From Sipunculus nudus (lineage: Eukaryota; Annelida; Sipuncula; Golfingiida; Sipunculidae), in the NCBI GenBank assembly GCA_026874595.1, contig CM049312.1:78777429-78841428 (forward strand): a stretch of DNA of 64,000 nt, given 5' to 3'. Below the pieces are notes generated by a model. That model saw nothing but the letters and a program-made list of their open reading frames with translations. It did not search any database and was not told the DNA's origin. Both the position numbers and the translations under genes were made by a program. Each line of letters starts with the position of its first letter. The first letter of the stretch is position 1. Of this stretch, positions 1 through 15,094 are shown one piece after another.

Positions 1-1292
1 TGTAAATTGCAATGTTTGTTTTGTCACATGTAAGTGTATCTGAGATTGTAATGTTTCTTCTTGTTAAATGAAAAGATAAATAACAATAAATTAATTTTCA
101 TCAGTTATAGGCAACAAGAGATAACAGGCAGTCCAAAAATATTGAATTATAGTAATAATAATATTAATAGGCAGATGAGTAATTAAAAATTACAGATAGA
201 AATCAATATATATGTTTATGCAGAAATTGAATAAAGTTAAAACTTATTAAACTTAAAATCAATGTTACAACACACAAAGATTCAGCTGAAAAGCTAAAAT
301 TAATACAAAGAAATACTGATGAGGTATAAAAAATGGGGAAAAAATGGTTTACAGTATCCACTGTGTTTTTCTCAATGACTTATGATCCAGCTCCGGAGCA
401 GTAACCTTGGAGCTATTCCAAAGGCTATATACATGTATATGGAACTAGCTCCAGATGGGATTCATGTATGCAATGTACACCTTTCACTTACAGCATTCTG
501 ACTTTTATCACGATGGATATACAGCATTCAGTAAAGCACATACCATAGACTGTGGATATACAGGGTTTCATGCTTCCTCAAGCGTAAGAATCATATATAA
601 TCAAATGCATGAAGTCCCCGGTAATTCCATGCATGGTGATTCTTGTAGTAAACCAACAAACAGTGCCCTTATAACAGCCCCTATGAAAGACACATACCCT
701 GTCATGTCATTCTACAGATGCAGTGGACACAATGCAGAATTTGTATGATTCTGAGGTTGAAGAGTTGCTGTCGAACTTGATTATACATTTACACACTACA
801 GCTAATTAGAGTAACTCAAGACACCCACTGACCTGAAAAATTTGTTTAATAACTTATACATTATAGTCATACATGATATTTATAAATTCTTTGTATGTGA
901 CTGTTCAGGTATTTTTATATTTATAGAGCTCCATATAATATTTCCACTCCACTGGGTATGTACAGATTACTGTGTGAGTAAGCAAACTGAATACAATTAT
1001 AAACCTGTTATAAACATACTGTTTCTGAGAAAGACTGCCATTAAGAATTATTCCTTAAGACTGAATATTTATAATGTTTACCAATTACATGCATATCAAT
1101 ACAAGCAATCAACACAAGAAAGGGCATTTGAATAACAGTGTGAACCATACAATACTGACCAGCGGTCAGCCTACACAAGTCTTTACTGGCATGTGTGGTC
1201 TATAATCCCAGTGAAGAACAAAAACTCCCCCCCCCCCCCGGCCAAAAGCGTTCCTACTTTAATAATAATATGGACCAAAGCCCCCCCAAAGA

Positions 1293-1348
<56 letters not shown>

Positions 1349-1684
1349 ATGGAGTTTTTTAAAATTAATGGTTACACATAGATAATGTCTATAATTATTC
1401 AATTCAACACCACTCAAAATACAATTTTACTATATATTTTATATTTTTGGTTAAATATACAAGAGCAAATCAATGTATATTTCACATAATTACATGAACT
1501 ACACAAGTAGTGGTAAAATTATGAAAACACATATAATCAGTACCAGTATTTCATTATTTCATTCTTAATTGAATCTGCTCAAACTTACACTAGTAAAAAC
1601 ACAAATGGATCTTAATTATTTATTAATTAGGAAGCCACTCAAATGGGATAGTTTCATATGACATGTTGTGCCGGGTCTTTCTAG
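1..1684. other. AT-rich intergenic DNA, no gene seen
   Basis: No open frame here has splice sites, domain motifs or composition suggesting a real exon. The visible structure is a 13-base C run at 1227-1239, an A run at about 1291-1301, and an (AT)n block directly after it. Confidence 0.6.
1301..1344. repeat. (AT)n microsatellite
   Basis: About 22 uninterrupted AT units follow a short A run. Confidence 0.95.
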
Positions 1685-2110
1685 AAACTGAAAATAACCA
1701 AAAAGTTACCAAAAAGTACCCCAAAAATTACTGAAAAGTACTGAAAAATTACTGAAAGACTATAAAAGTACCTTTTAATTAATGTAAATTTATACAAAAA
1801 ATTGCCAAAAAAAATTGTTTAAGACTGTTAGTTATGTTAGCAAATTTTGTGCTCTTTTAGACCCTTTATAAGGATGATTAAAAATGATTGAAAAGCACCA
1901 TAAAGTGAAAAATTGTTTCCCTAAAAGAACTAAAAACATACCAATTCATATTTAAAACTTCAGCATAGTTACTGAAAAGTACAGAGAATTTACTGAAAAG
2001 TACCGGAAAGTTACTGAAATGTACTGAAAAGTTACCAAAAAGTACTGAAAAGTTACTGAAAGTCTGTAAAATTACCAAAAAAAGTTACTGAAACGACTAT
2101 AAAAGCACCT
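1685..2110. repeat. degenerate 11-12 bp minisatellite in two blocks
   Basis: Two blocks (about 1690-1772 and 1968-2095) are built from units resembling AAAAGTTACTG and AAAAAGTACC. Each block is followed by the same flank (ACTATAAAAGTACC-like, at about 1759 and 2095). The two blocks are therefore a direct duplication of about 336 bp. The repeat keeps a minus-strand frame open for 66 codons, rich in Phe, Ser, Asn and Val, which is a by-product and not a gene. Confidence 0.7.
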
Positions 2111-2254
2111 TTAGATTAATGTAAACACCATAAATTACCAAAAATCATTCATTATATAGCTGAGGTATTTAAACATTCTTTAGATTTGAAATCTTAATGT
2201 TAAATGGAGGAAATAAAGAATGAAAAAATAATGGAGGGGACTTTTGACTGGGAA

Positions 2255-2297
2255 GGGGGGGGGGGGGTTGGACTAATGACGGGGGGGGGGGGGGGGG
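2255..2297. repeat. paired G homopolymers
   Basis: A 13-base G run at 2255-2267 and an 18-base G run at 2280-2297 are separated by 12 bases. The plus strand could form a G-quadruplex. Confidence 0.9.
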
Positions 2298-2608
2298 ATG
2301 GGGGGAGCTTTTGTCTGTACTCCCTATAATTGAGAGTCAGCAAATTCTTTTCCTGGGCATTTATAGATATATACATAAAATTCTTGTTCTCAGAGTCAAT
2401 TCAGAATTATAAGTTTTGTACTCTTCTGATATAAGGAATTTAACACAACATGAACATCCATTCTTTTATAGCAATACATCATTTTGTGGACACTTAATTA
2501 AATGTGCACTTTTATCATTGTAACCCCTTGCAATATAAAACAAAATCCAAAATGTAGCAAAAGTCTAGGACAGAATAAATAAAACATAGAAAATTGTAAC
2601 ATTCATCT

Positions 2609-3805
2609 CAGTGGCGGATCCAAGGGGGGGCACAGGGGGCGATCGCCTCCCCTAGAATTTTTTTCGGGCTCATGAAAATTACAAATTGTATCAATGTTTT
2701 CTGGGATAAGGTACTTTTTTACCTTGTCTTTGTTAACTTCTTGAGAGTGAAATATAACATCAAGAATTCAACATAATAAGCACTGCATTTAACACATAAG
2801 GAACAAACGGTACCGGGAATAACTTGTCACATGAGTAAATGCTAAGGAATAAAGTCATATCTCTGCTACTGTGTCAACTTGAAGCTAGTCTTTGTACTGG
2901 CATCACTGGAAGATAAAGTCCGGTAGGCCTACACCAGTGTTAGGACCATTCATATACCAGCAAGTCTCTAGGTATTACAAGGTGACAAACTGTTAACCTT
3001 TAGAACCTTTCAGATATACAGAAGTAATTTATGCCAATTTTCTAAAACTTCGGCTTAGTATCAGATTTATCAGAAACATAAATGTCTGGTTAAAGGGCCC
3101 GAAAATGCTCACGTTTGATTTCTTAATCATCATATCTTCAAAAAATGTCTGACCATGTCTCAATAAGACAAACAGAAGTGATTAAGTCCTATATATTCAA
3201 AAACTTTTGCATTTTATCCAATTTATCAGAAACAAAAATGTCTGGTTTATGTGCCCGAAAATTTTCAAATCTGATTTCTTAAACATTGTATCTTCAAAAA
3301 ATTTACTCACCATGCATGTGAGGGGGACACCCCCTCCCACACCCTCAATAGGACAAACTGAAGTGATTTAGTTCTATATTCTAAAACTTTTGCTTTGTAT
3401 CCAATTTATCAGAACAAAAATGTCTGGTTTAAGTTCACGAAAATGCTCAAATTTGATTTCTTAATCATCATATCTGCAACAAATTTCCTCACCGTGCATG
3501 TGAGGGGGGACACCCCCTCCCACACCCTCAATAGGACCAACAGAAGTGATTTAGGCCTTTTTTCTAAAACTTTTGCTTTGTATCCAACTTATCAGAAACA
3601 AAAATGTCTGGTTTAAGCTCACGAAAATGCTCAAATTTGACTTCTTAATCATCATATCTTCAAAAAATTTCCTTACCGTGTGAAGGGGAAACCCCCTCCC
3701 ACACCCTCCCCCCCTCGGGCGCTACACGCCCTCGACCAACATGCAATCTAGAATCTGAGCCGTCGCCCCCCCCCCCCCAAACAGTTTGTTCTAGATCCAC
3801 CACTG
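2609..3805. mobile_element. non-autonomous TIR DNA transposon with internal tandem repeats
   Basis: The left end reads CAGTGGCGGATCCA. The reverse complement of the right end reads CAGTGGTGGATCTA, so the 14-bp inverted termini match at 12 positions. The element is flanked by the 5-bp direct repeat CATCT (2604-2608 and 3806-3810), the expected target duplication. No transposase frame is present. The interior holds about four copies of a 160-185 bp unit (starting near 3040, 3199, 3377 and 3562) containing TTATCAGAAAC and ATGTCTGGTTTA. CAGTGG-type termini resemble hAT elements, but hAT usually makes 8-bp duplications, so the superfamily is left open. Confidence 0.65.
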
Positions 3806-3925
3806 CATCTTGTTTGTGGACTGATCCTGTCAATGGAGGGAGGGGTAGAGGGAGGGAGGAAGCATAGCTAAGCAAGGGTGCCATGAGGCATGAGTAAATC
3901 AAAGACCACTGATAGTGATACTGAT

Positions 3926-4382
3926 GGTAGTGTCTATCCGCACGACCGTCGTGCCGATTAGCTTTCTTATCTGCACGATAGCGAAGTGTTCCCATGTATC
4001 GTACACTAAATATATATTAAATTTTCATAAAATAATTACTTAAATATCAGAGGAATTATAATTTTAAACTCATTAACAGAAATAAACATACCACTAACTA
4101 CACAAAGTACTTGCTATATGACAGCTGGCCAAGGAATATTCGTGTAATAGGCCCGGCCCAGGCTTTTCCAGTGCACCGATTGTGTCTAACTTGTAACTTT
4201 ATGCAAGTATTAAGTTTACGTAAATAACCCAGCATCTACAACTTTTAAATAGTTCTGTTGTGCTGAGGTGTGTGTTACCAGCCATATTATTAGCAGTGGT
4301 TAGGTTTTATATTATAATATGAGAGGCTGTCGTGCGGATTGTACTTCTTATCGGCACGACTGTCGTGCCGATAGCCTCGGCC
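3926..4382. mobile_element. MuDR-like MITE with palindromic subterminal sites
   Basis: A 9-bp direct repeat, GATACTGAT, lies at 3917-3925 and 4383-4391 and is read as the target duplication. The two ends align as inverted repeats over at least 30 bp from GG. They share CTATC, GCACGAC and GTCGTGCCGAT. Each end carries a palindrome of the form ATCGGCACGAC-N-GTCGTGCCGAT, perfect on the right and with one mismatch on the left. A 22-base C run lies just beyond the right end. No coding capacity. A 9-bp duplication is typical of MuDR/Foldback elements; the class is inferred from that and the long termini. Confidence 0.6.
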
Positions 4383-4579
4383 GATACTGATACTGTGATA
4401 GCCCATATCTCCCCCCCCCCCCCCCCCCCCCCGCCGCAATACATATTTTTTACAGCACAAAATTTACCACTGTCAGTAAATACAGGATCATGCATTGATC
4501 ACGCAAAAAATTGCAGACTGAGTAATAGATGTTGGTTGTGCTTCTATTTGTAGTTCGTGCTTCTATTTGTAGTTCGTAC

Positions 4580-4832
4580 TTACTATCACGGCGCTTGTCT
4601 TCTTATTCCGACCAGAGCGTCATGTTTCCAAGTAGTCTCACATACCCATAAATCCCCACTGGCCAGAAAAATAACCTCCAAGCAAGACCTTAATTACGTC
4701 GAACGCCACTTGATTTCTCCTTTCGCGGGCCACGGAGAAGATATATGGACCCGTAGCACTTTCACAATGAAAGTGGCCAGGAAAGCTGTTGACGATACAT
4801 TCTCGAATTTCAAGAAGGCACCGTCTTTTTAA
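4580..4832 (+). CDS. possible terminal exon or gene fragment, unrecognised
   Basis: An open frame with more balanced base composition than its AT-rich surroundings ends at a TAA (4830-4832). That stop overlaps a consensus AATAAA polyadenylation signal (4832-4837). The predicted tail contains SPFAGHGEDIW and VARKAVDDTFSNFKKAPSF. I recognise no family and see no clear upstream exon. It could be the last exon of a plus-strand gene, a processed fragment or chance. A 19-bp direct repeat (GTGCTTCTATTTGTAGTTC-like) lies just upstream at about 4540-4577. Confidence 0.2.
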
Positions 4833-4853
4833 ATAAAAGCATAATACATTTTG

Positions 4854-7231
<2,378 letters not shown>

Positions 7232-7870
7232 CAGTGAAACCCCTCTTGGGAGGACAGTCACGGGACTTGACAATTTGTTCGTTGTAGCGGGGTGTCCGCC
7301 CCAGAGGGGGTCGGGCCCAGGACGTCCGGCTGCGACAACATGTCGGAGACCCAAGTATGGGATTTTATCAACCATAAAAAAAAAACGGTATTTTTCCTTT
7401 AATATTAAACCTTAAATATATGTTACATGTAAATAAAATTAAATGAAACCGGTTGTTGTGTTTTATTTATTTATTTTATTTTATTTCTGAATGAGACTTT
7501 TCATATTAACTGGAAAATTATCGTCATTATCTATTTTTAAAATGATATTTTTACATTGATTGACATCAACAGGACTAACTCGTCTCGACATATACATTTC
7601 TGCACTGGGTCTGTAAAATTTCTCAATTACTCACTCTCCGTGATAATAAAGGAATCGCTTATGACATTAATTAATTTCTGACATCTCGTTCAAGAAAATC
7701 TTTTTGGAGCGTAAGCAAATATGATAAATCAATGCATGATATCATATACGCCTTATAATTGGTAGTAGCGATTGCTTTCCGTGATGCAAATGTTACAGGA
7801 TCGGGGATTGGTTGATATGGCTGAGCCCTCACCCCAGGCGAAAGGTCATGACTCGTGACTGTTATCGTCC

Positions 7871-8486
7871 GGGGGCCTACTGCATAAAGGCATCGCAAGG
7901 CTGCGAGGCGTCGCAACAGGGTCGCAAGCAGAAAAGTCGGTTGCATAAAACTGTTGCAGAGTTGCGATGTGTCGCAAAACACCAAAAATTTGCGAATATA
8001 AAATCGGGGTCGCAAGCCTATCGCAGCACCTTTTAATCCAAAAATATAAGTATAACATATTTGTTTACTGGTTGTTTTTTATCACGATCTAGGAATATGG
8101 TTGATATATTATTACGGCCGCTGTTGACTAAAATTTATTTCTAGCTCTAATATTGCAAGAAGCAATACGATATTTGTTTTATAAATTATTATAAAAAACC
8201 TTTCCAGCATTACATATAAATATTCTGTCATAATATCATGTAAACCAACGTTCTTAAGAATTCAAAATATTCAAACACCATAATATGCAAATTAGGTGCG
8301 CCATTTTTTTTTCTGACAATATCTCATTTACAGAATTTGGCAATTTGTAATATATGAAAATATGTATATACAACCTTTGGTTTCGTATAGTTATAGACTA
8401 GCGCATGGTTCTCAAGAACATCTGTTCACTGTTAGATTTAAACTGTCGTAATGTACACATTTTTATGCTAAAAAATTATAATAATG

Positions 8487-8560
<74 letters not shown>

Positions 8561-10213
8561 TTTATAAAGCGTTAAATCAGCCTGCAATGGTGCTCTAAAC
8601 GCTGTATACATGACTAAAAGGTGACAAATGGAATGATATTGGTAAACTTTACAATGAAAAAAAAAACAAAAGTTACAAAATTAATTTAAAAAAAAAAATA
8701 AAAAATTTCAAGAGAATTCGTATCACAGAAGATCATTAATACACAAATGAGTTTCAGATGAGATTTTAAAGCTGACAGACTGGATTGTGATCGAAACTAT
8801 TGCGTTAATTCATTCCAAAGGACAAGCTACATTAATAGCGCTCATGCATATGGGCGATGACCTTGAGAATGGAACATCTATAAGAGATAATGAGTTGAAA
8901 AGCGAAGCTCATTATTCTGGTCGTGCGTTTCAATGAGAAAAGCATGTCCAAAACGGATAAGTGGTTATAGGCAGTCATGAAGTGTGACAATATAGAATTT
9001 CTCTGAAAAATTTTCCTTTTTTTCTCAGGGGAACAAAGACGCATTGAGACAGTTTCGGGTTTATTAAGCGAACTTAGGAAATCTTACTCTTTTTTTTTAC
9101 GAATTTTGGATTCATATAGGTCCAAATTAAAAACAGACCATATGGGGATTAGTTGCATTTTTTACTATTTCAGTGCCATTGATTCGAAATGAGAAGTTAA
9201 TTATACTTGCAAGAACTTAAAGAGATTCCTATGCCATATAGTAAAATTACAATGCTTTTTTTGAAGATATTATTTGGAAATGACACAGCTTATAGTTGAA
9301 ACGGTAAAACTGACAAAAAATTAAATTTTTCATTACCTCCTAACTTTCCATACATTATGGTATACATATGTTAAACTGAAATATAATTATGAATACGAAA
9401 TGTCAGTTGTTTGAATGTATGAATGTAAATGAGTTGGATCTTGTTTGGTATATGCGCATATGAAGGGAAATCAATTCATGTCTTTAAATTAGGAATGGGG
9501 GCCTTAACGAAGAGAAAATGGGGAAATCTGAAAGTTTTTTTGGGATAAATGTTTGAGCATTAATTTGAAAAATTTCTATATAACAATAATGAAACAATTG
9601 ACAATTGATATGTAAATATAATAATTGTATACCTAATTTGCATAGTCGATAATTCCATGTCAATAAAATTTAAATAATATTAAACAATAGTGTATATGAA
9701 AGATGCATGTGAATTAAAAAGGCCCTTGGCGCCCTTGGCGAAGTTTAAATTCTTGTGGGGGATATATGTATTTTCCCAGTATGTCATTTTGTTCATAATT
9801 ATTTACAAGCTAATGTGTTTATATTTATTTCATAATAATAAAGATTATTACTTATTCTTACAATTATATATATTAGGACATTCAGGCCTGATTGTTGTTT
9901 AATGTTGTCACAAAAGTTATCTGCTTATGAAATCGAAGTTTATATGTGTACTTATCTCAGATGGTTACACGATTTTTTCACTACCTAGGAGGCAAATAGT
10001 TTGACACTCCCAATGGAATTGGGAATATCTTAAAGGTGTACGTGCCGGCAGCATCTAAGAACACAAGACACGTGAAGCATAAATCCCGTCGCAAGTGCGT
10101 GGCAAGTACATGAAATTTGCGTCATGTTTTATGCATCTGTCGCAAGAGCTTCGCAATTTCCATCGCAAACCCATTGCAACTTTGCGATTTGCGGAAAATT
10201 TATGCAACAGGCC
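7871..10213. mobile_element. inner pair of inverted GGCCTNNTGCATAAA arms
   Basis: An arm at 7871-8037 starts GGGGGCCTACTGCATAAA and is rich in TCGCAA and GTTGCGA words. An inverted arm ends near 10213 and reads CCGGCCTGTTGCATAAA in reverse complement, with the same words. Together they look like long degenerate inverted termini of a DNA transposon or two related MITEs. The interior has only microsatellite and unassigned AT-rich DNA, with no transposase seen. Confidence 0.35.
8478..8560. repeat. (TAA)n microsatellite
   Basis: About 27 near-perfect TAA units. Confidence 0.95.
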
Positions 10214-10916
10214 GGTTGTGTAACAGATACGTCATTTTCCTCGCTTCTGGGCCTGTGATAGAATAATGTGGCTAAAATACAGAATAAATATGTTGCTTCA
10301 TATGTTGCTTCACTGAGAGCTCGGCACGATATAGGATCTTCGTTAATTCCGTCAATTTTTGGGGGGACTGTTATTGATAAAATGATACACAAATGAATGT
10401 TTCAGCTGAAAAATAAAGTAACTTGAGTAAAACTAGCTCCGGTCTTATAGTCATGGCAGTATGCCTAAATCATGAGAAGATTTAAGTGATATATAAGGCG
10501 TACCAGAAGCAGACCATATTTGCAATTTCAAAGTATTTCTGCCGACTTCGATCGGTACGGCCGCTTGGGTGTCCGTTCGCCAGGGTGACTTGCCATCGGG
10601 CGGACAAAAAAAGTGTCCATTGTCCCGAATAGCTGGGGTGTCTGCCCTAAAGGGCCACACCGAACGCTGCGCTGCGCCGTGCTGTGCAGCCAGTCAAAAC
10701 AAAGCTGAAAAAAAGTTCAATTTTCTCCGCTTTGCAGCGCCGCAAAACTGCTCAGCCGTTTATTGCAACGCTTTGCAGCGCAGCGCAGCGTGCGGTGTGG
10801 CCGGGCCTTAATGGGGTTTAAAAAGTAGTAAAAACGCCCCGTCGACCCAAAAAGTGTTAGGCGGGATGTCCGCATGCAGCCCGGGGTTTCACTGTATCAT
10901 AAAGCGAATAAGTGTC

Positions 10917-10942
10917 ACACACACACGCACACACACACACAC

Positions 10943-10984
<42 letters not shown>
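10917..10984. repeat. (CA)n microsatellite
   Basis: About 33 CA units with a few interruptions. Confidence 0.95.
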
Positions 10985-10991
<7 letters not shown>

Positions 10992-11262
10992 GGATATAGA
11001 CGTGAATGTACCTAGTTCCTAGTAGCAATATGTGATGTGAATATCGATTTCATTAATAAAGAGGAAAGTCAGTATCATTTTCCTATTATCGCTTACACGC
11101 ACCTGCTTTTCATGGAAGTACTGACGTGTATGCGTATAAACATTTCTAACCAAGTCATATAAGGCAAAACAACAAATATACAGTGCATTTAGCTTTATAA
11201 ATCGTCAAGGTTATATCTAAACTTCGAGTCATATCCCTATTCGTTAACAATCAATGTTTTAC

Positions 11263-11358
11263 ATCGATACGACCGATACAGCATGCAACGCATTTCGGTT
11301 ATCGTATCGACGTCGCGTATCGATTCGTATCGATATATCGATATATTGATACAGCCCT
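11263..11358. mobile_element. CGAT-rich transposon end fragment
   Basis: A stretch dense in TATCGAT and CGATATATCGAT words ends in CAGCCCTAG, the form of a hAT-type right terminus (compare the element at 44427-45272). No matching left end was found nearby, so only a fragment is called. Confidence 0.3.
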
Positions 11359-11359
11359 A

Positions 11360-12030
11360 GCTTCCCATAACACAGCCAAAAGTCACTGAACTGAGACCAT
11401 TTGAACAAACTTGAGAAAGCACTACCCTAGGATCATTATTGTGCGATATTAAACAATTTGGCCATATGGTTTCAGAGAAGAAGTTTTTTGTAGCCGTCAG
11501 TATGATACAGGCACTGATGACCTCCGTACAAAAAAGGCCGATGCAGGTGGCGCAACCAATACCTCATTTTCAAATATGACTCATGTGACCAACATTGGCA
11601 TAAAATATGGTGATGATAGCTCCAGCCGTTTCTGAGATTGTAATTTTAGTATGCTTTTTTGGACAGATGACTGAGTTCAACTTCCTGTAACTCGGCCAAA
11701 AATCACCGAACTTAAACCATTCGAACAAACTTGAGAGAGATTGTTCCAGGAATCATTTCTGTGAAATATTGGACAATTTGGCTGAACAGTTTTGGAGAAG
11801 AAGATTTTTAAAGCTTTTTTAGCTTTTCCTCTATAAAATCTAGGAAAATGCAGTTAGCCAAAAATAAGCAAAATCCGATAGAGTTTTTTTAGATGACTAA
11901 TTATTTGCATAATTTTCATGATGCTAACTCTTGCCGTTTTCAGGATATTATGGGTTAACATACAGACGACGGACGACGGCCGACGGACGACGCCACACCA
12001 TCGCATAAGCTCACAGGTTCGCTAAAAATG
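11360..12030 (+). repeat. two-copy ~320-bp tandem repeat with GACG-rich tail
   Basis: Two diverged units begin near 11363 and 11687. Shared words are AACTTGAGA, ATTTGGC and AGAAGAAG. They are followed by a degenerate GACGGACGACGG tail at about 11960-11995. The tandem core plus GACG tail is the layout seen in the repeats at 29.8, 30.2 and 33.6 kb. Confidence 0.6.
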
Positions 12031-12599
12031 GAAATTGCATCAAGGATGATAATGAACATGCAAAGAAATTGAAAAATGAAAATTAAATTTTCTTTGCATT
12101 TATATATGCTGAGATTCACTTAAAATTATGCTAATTACTATAGATAGTGCTAAAATTCATATTAGACCCTATAAAGTATACATTATTTTAAACCTGATAC
12201 TGTGATCTTTTTGTTAGTATACTTATTATTTTTAACTTTTCATTCATTTTCACATGATTTGGTAATATATTTAAAACAAATAAAAAAGGTACACTATTTT
12301 AGCCCCAGAAATAATAATCAGCTTTCTAATGAACTAATAATAAACTACATGACAATATCCTAAAAACGTTTTTTATTTTTTCCTCTATCATGATTCTATC
12401 TACCTTAAAACTGAAATTTTAAATTTTCATTCAATAAACTGTTGAATAAAAAAAACTTTAAAAGATTAGAGGCGACAGGTTTTCTCCTGTCTTAGCCCAG
12501 TTTGGCTTCTGAAATAATCAATGTTCTTATATATACAAGACTTTATGTTACACTACATGTATTTTAACTATGACTGTATATTTTTCATTGACAACTAAC

Positions 12600-13300
12600 T
12601 CCTTTAATTTCCACCATTATGTACAATGACAAAGAAAAATATAGGATTAACACATAATGACAGCTAAACAAAGTCCCTGTAGTTCGGTGGCTGATTAAAG
12701 AATCTCGAGATAATATCTCGGCTCCTGTGACCTTCACCTTTGACCTCTGGACCCTGAAAATCAAAAACTTTTTACTTAAGTGATGGGTCAATAATAAATC
12801 AAGTTTAAAGCCAACCTGTCTAGCCAAAGCAGGATTATCATCCATGACTAGTTTGTGAATGGATGGGCCGTGTGACCTTGACCTTTTACCCTATGACCCC
12901 ACATCGAAAAGAATCTCCCCGTATTGGCAGGTGAGTAATATCTTGAAGATGAAGGTTTGTGATGAAAAGTTTGGCTTGAAATGCATACACATTCCTTTTA
13001 AAGAAATGGGTCCTGTGAACTTTACCTTTGACATTTGGACCCTAAAATCGACAGGGTTCTTACTTAAGTGGTGAGCCATATATAAGTTAAGTTTGAAGCA
13101 ATATGTCAGACTAAAATAGAGTTATCATCTGGAAAGTAATTTGTGAACAGACGGCCCCTGTGACCTTGACCCTTGGACCCCAAATTCGTTTATGCTCTCC
13201 TTATACAGGCAAGTCAGCTAAATGTGCAAGATGGAAAGTTTGGGATGAAAAGCTTGGCTTAAATACTTTTATTACTTTTACCTAAAAACGCAGTTTATAG
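12600..13300. repeat. tandem repeat carrying GTGACCTTGACC words
   Basis: Three or four diverged units of about 150 bp contain GTGACCTTGACC or CACCTTTGACCT, each followed by GGACCC and AAAATC. It is the same family as the repeat at 32.6-33.7 kb. Short open frames on both strands come from the repeat and are not genes. Confidence 0.6.
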
Positions 13301-15094
13301 GAACGGGTTTGTCAATGATAATTTTCAAGCAGGCGTCTAATATAGACATGTAAAATCTCAAAGTATTAGAAATACCCCATAAAATGGGTCCATTCCCCCC
13401 CGGAATAAAAACATTGCAATGGCAAAGCATGGCAAATTAAAAAGAAAAGGCTATTTTTCTTTTTCCTGACCAATCCTTGCTAAATATAACCAGGGCAGTG
13501 CAGTATCAAGGAGATGACGTGAAATATGATAAAATCCGGCCAATTTTCGGCAGAAGTGTGAACATATTTTTTTCGAATGTCTTGCAAACAAGTCCACACA
13601 TCCAACATACACTCACAAACAAACAAGTTTTTTTTTAATTCCTTTTATTAAGCATTTTAACTGGCAACAATTCGTCAGTGGTAGGATATGCAAATATCAT
13701 ATGACCAATGTACTTTCAAATGGTTTCTTTCGATCACATGGCAACAAATCCCATACTTGTATAATGTACTCAAAAACAAGGTCCCCTCACAAATAAATAA
13801 GATTATTCAGCAACATAAGAGAACTCTATAAACAACTTATCCAGATAATGAAGTGTCAGATCTATTGTCAAGCGATACCTTTTCACAGTATGAAGGAGCC
13901 AAAGTCAACCCAACCATGTGCCAGTTATTTGACGAAAGCAATTTTCTATGTCTTTCCCTCATGTAAACCTAAAACTCTTACATTTTAGCTGGAAATTTGG
14001 CAGAATGAATAATGTAATTATAATCAGAATCTCCTCTAGATCTACACAATCTCCAAATTTCTGCCACCCCTCCCACCCATCCAACAGCCTAGCAATTCTT
14101 TCAGTATGGTTTAAGTATTAGATATTCGTTTATGCAAGGTTGCAAATAATTCATATGCGTTCATATAACATTGCATAATATTGTGCGAAGTACAAAATAA
14201 TCAGGAGTACTGCAGCACTTGCAGTCTTCATAAGAAATTCCTTTGCACAAGGTTCATCAACCCCATGTCAAAAATACCAACAGCTTCAAAAATATCCCCT
14301 TAGTCAATAGTTTTTATACACCTTTATTCTTCCTTAAGCAATCCCTTGAGTGACTACTTATTCTATACCATATCCCTCATCAATTTTTACAGCATGTGAA
14401 AATAGTAACAGACTTTACACAGGAAACACCCTTCCACACGGCTGTAATCAGTCCATCCAGCGAAAAGGCTCAAAAGTGGCTGATACTGTCTGAAACTTCT
14501 TCCAAAGTTACATTGGTTTAACACTGGAACACATCTCAGACAAGCATACACTTTGGTAGAGATTGGTTTACATCAGAAAAACATCAGAATACTACACGCT
14601 ATTCCTAATGTTTTTTGATGTAGCAAAAATGTTTCCCAATATTTCCAGTGTTATCCTGATGTTTCGAAAAAGTCTCCCTATGTTTCCAAAGTTATTGTAT
14701 TATCCTGATGTTATCCCTATCACGTTTATGATGCATTCCTGATGTCGGCAATTTTTTTCTGCAACATAAAGCTCTTTGCTTTCACATTATCCAGTGAAAT
14801 AGGGTGACATCAGACCAACATCAGGCCAACATATCAATTTTATTCATTATAAGTCATGTTTAAACAAAGAAAGATCAATGCTTGAACCACACACTGTTCT
14901 CCAGGTCCTTCCACCAATGTTGTCAACAGGTAGTGACTACTAAATCATATCCATTCTTCCTGTACCACGAGTACAAATTACAAAAGTAGGGATGCAAGCT
15001 TCGTCTAATGATTGTTCAGGTTCTTTGTGATTTGGTTCATAAACTATATCATTGTCCTCTAGCAAATAATGTTCGGATAGCGAGTTGTTTTCCG
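13301..15094. other. RNF10 downstream region and probable 3' UTR
   Basis: Sequence 3' of the RNF10 stop on the minus strand. TTTATT (AATAAA on the minus strand) occurs at 14838-14843 and near 13641. Either could be the polyadenylation signal; the transcript end cannot be fixed by reading. No other gene is seen. Confidence 0.35.

Larger units (their letters stand above)
7232..10894. mobile_element. outer pair of inverted CAGTGAAACCCC termini
   Basis: CAGTGAAACCCC starts at 7232 and its reverse complement ends at 10894. Both are flanked by TA (7230-7231 and 10895-10896), as for Tc1/mariner/pogo-type insertions. Homology inside the ends is weak. The right part (about 10570-10894) also holds same-strand motifs seen at the left end (GGGGTGTCNGCCC). 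The interval may therefore be one large element, or two smaller relics whose ends happen to face each other. Confidence 0.35.
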
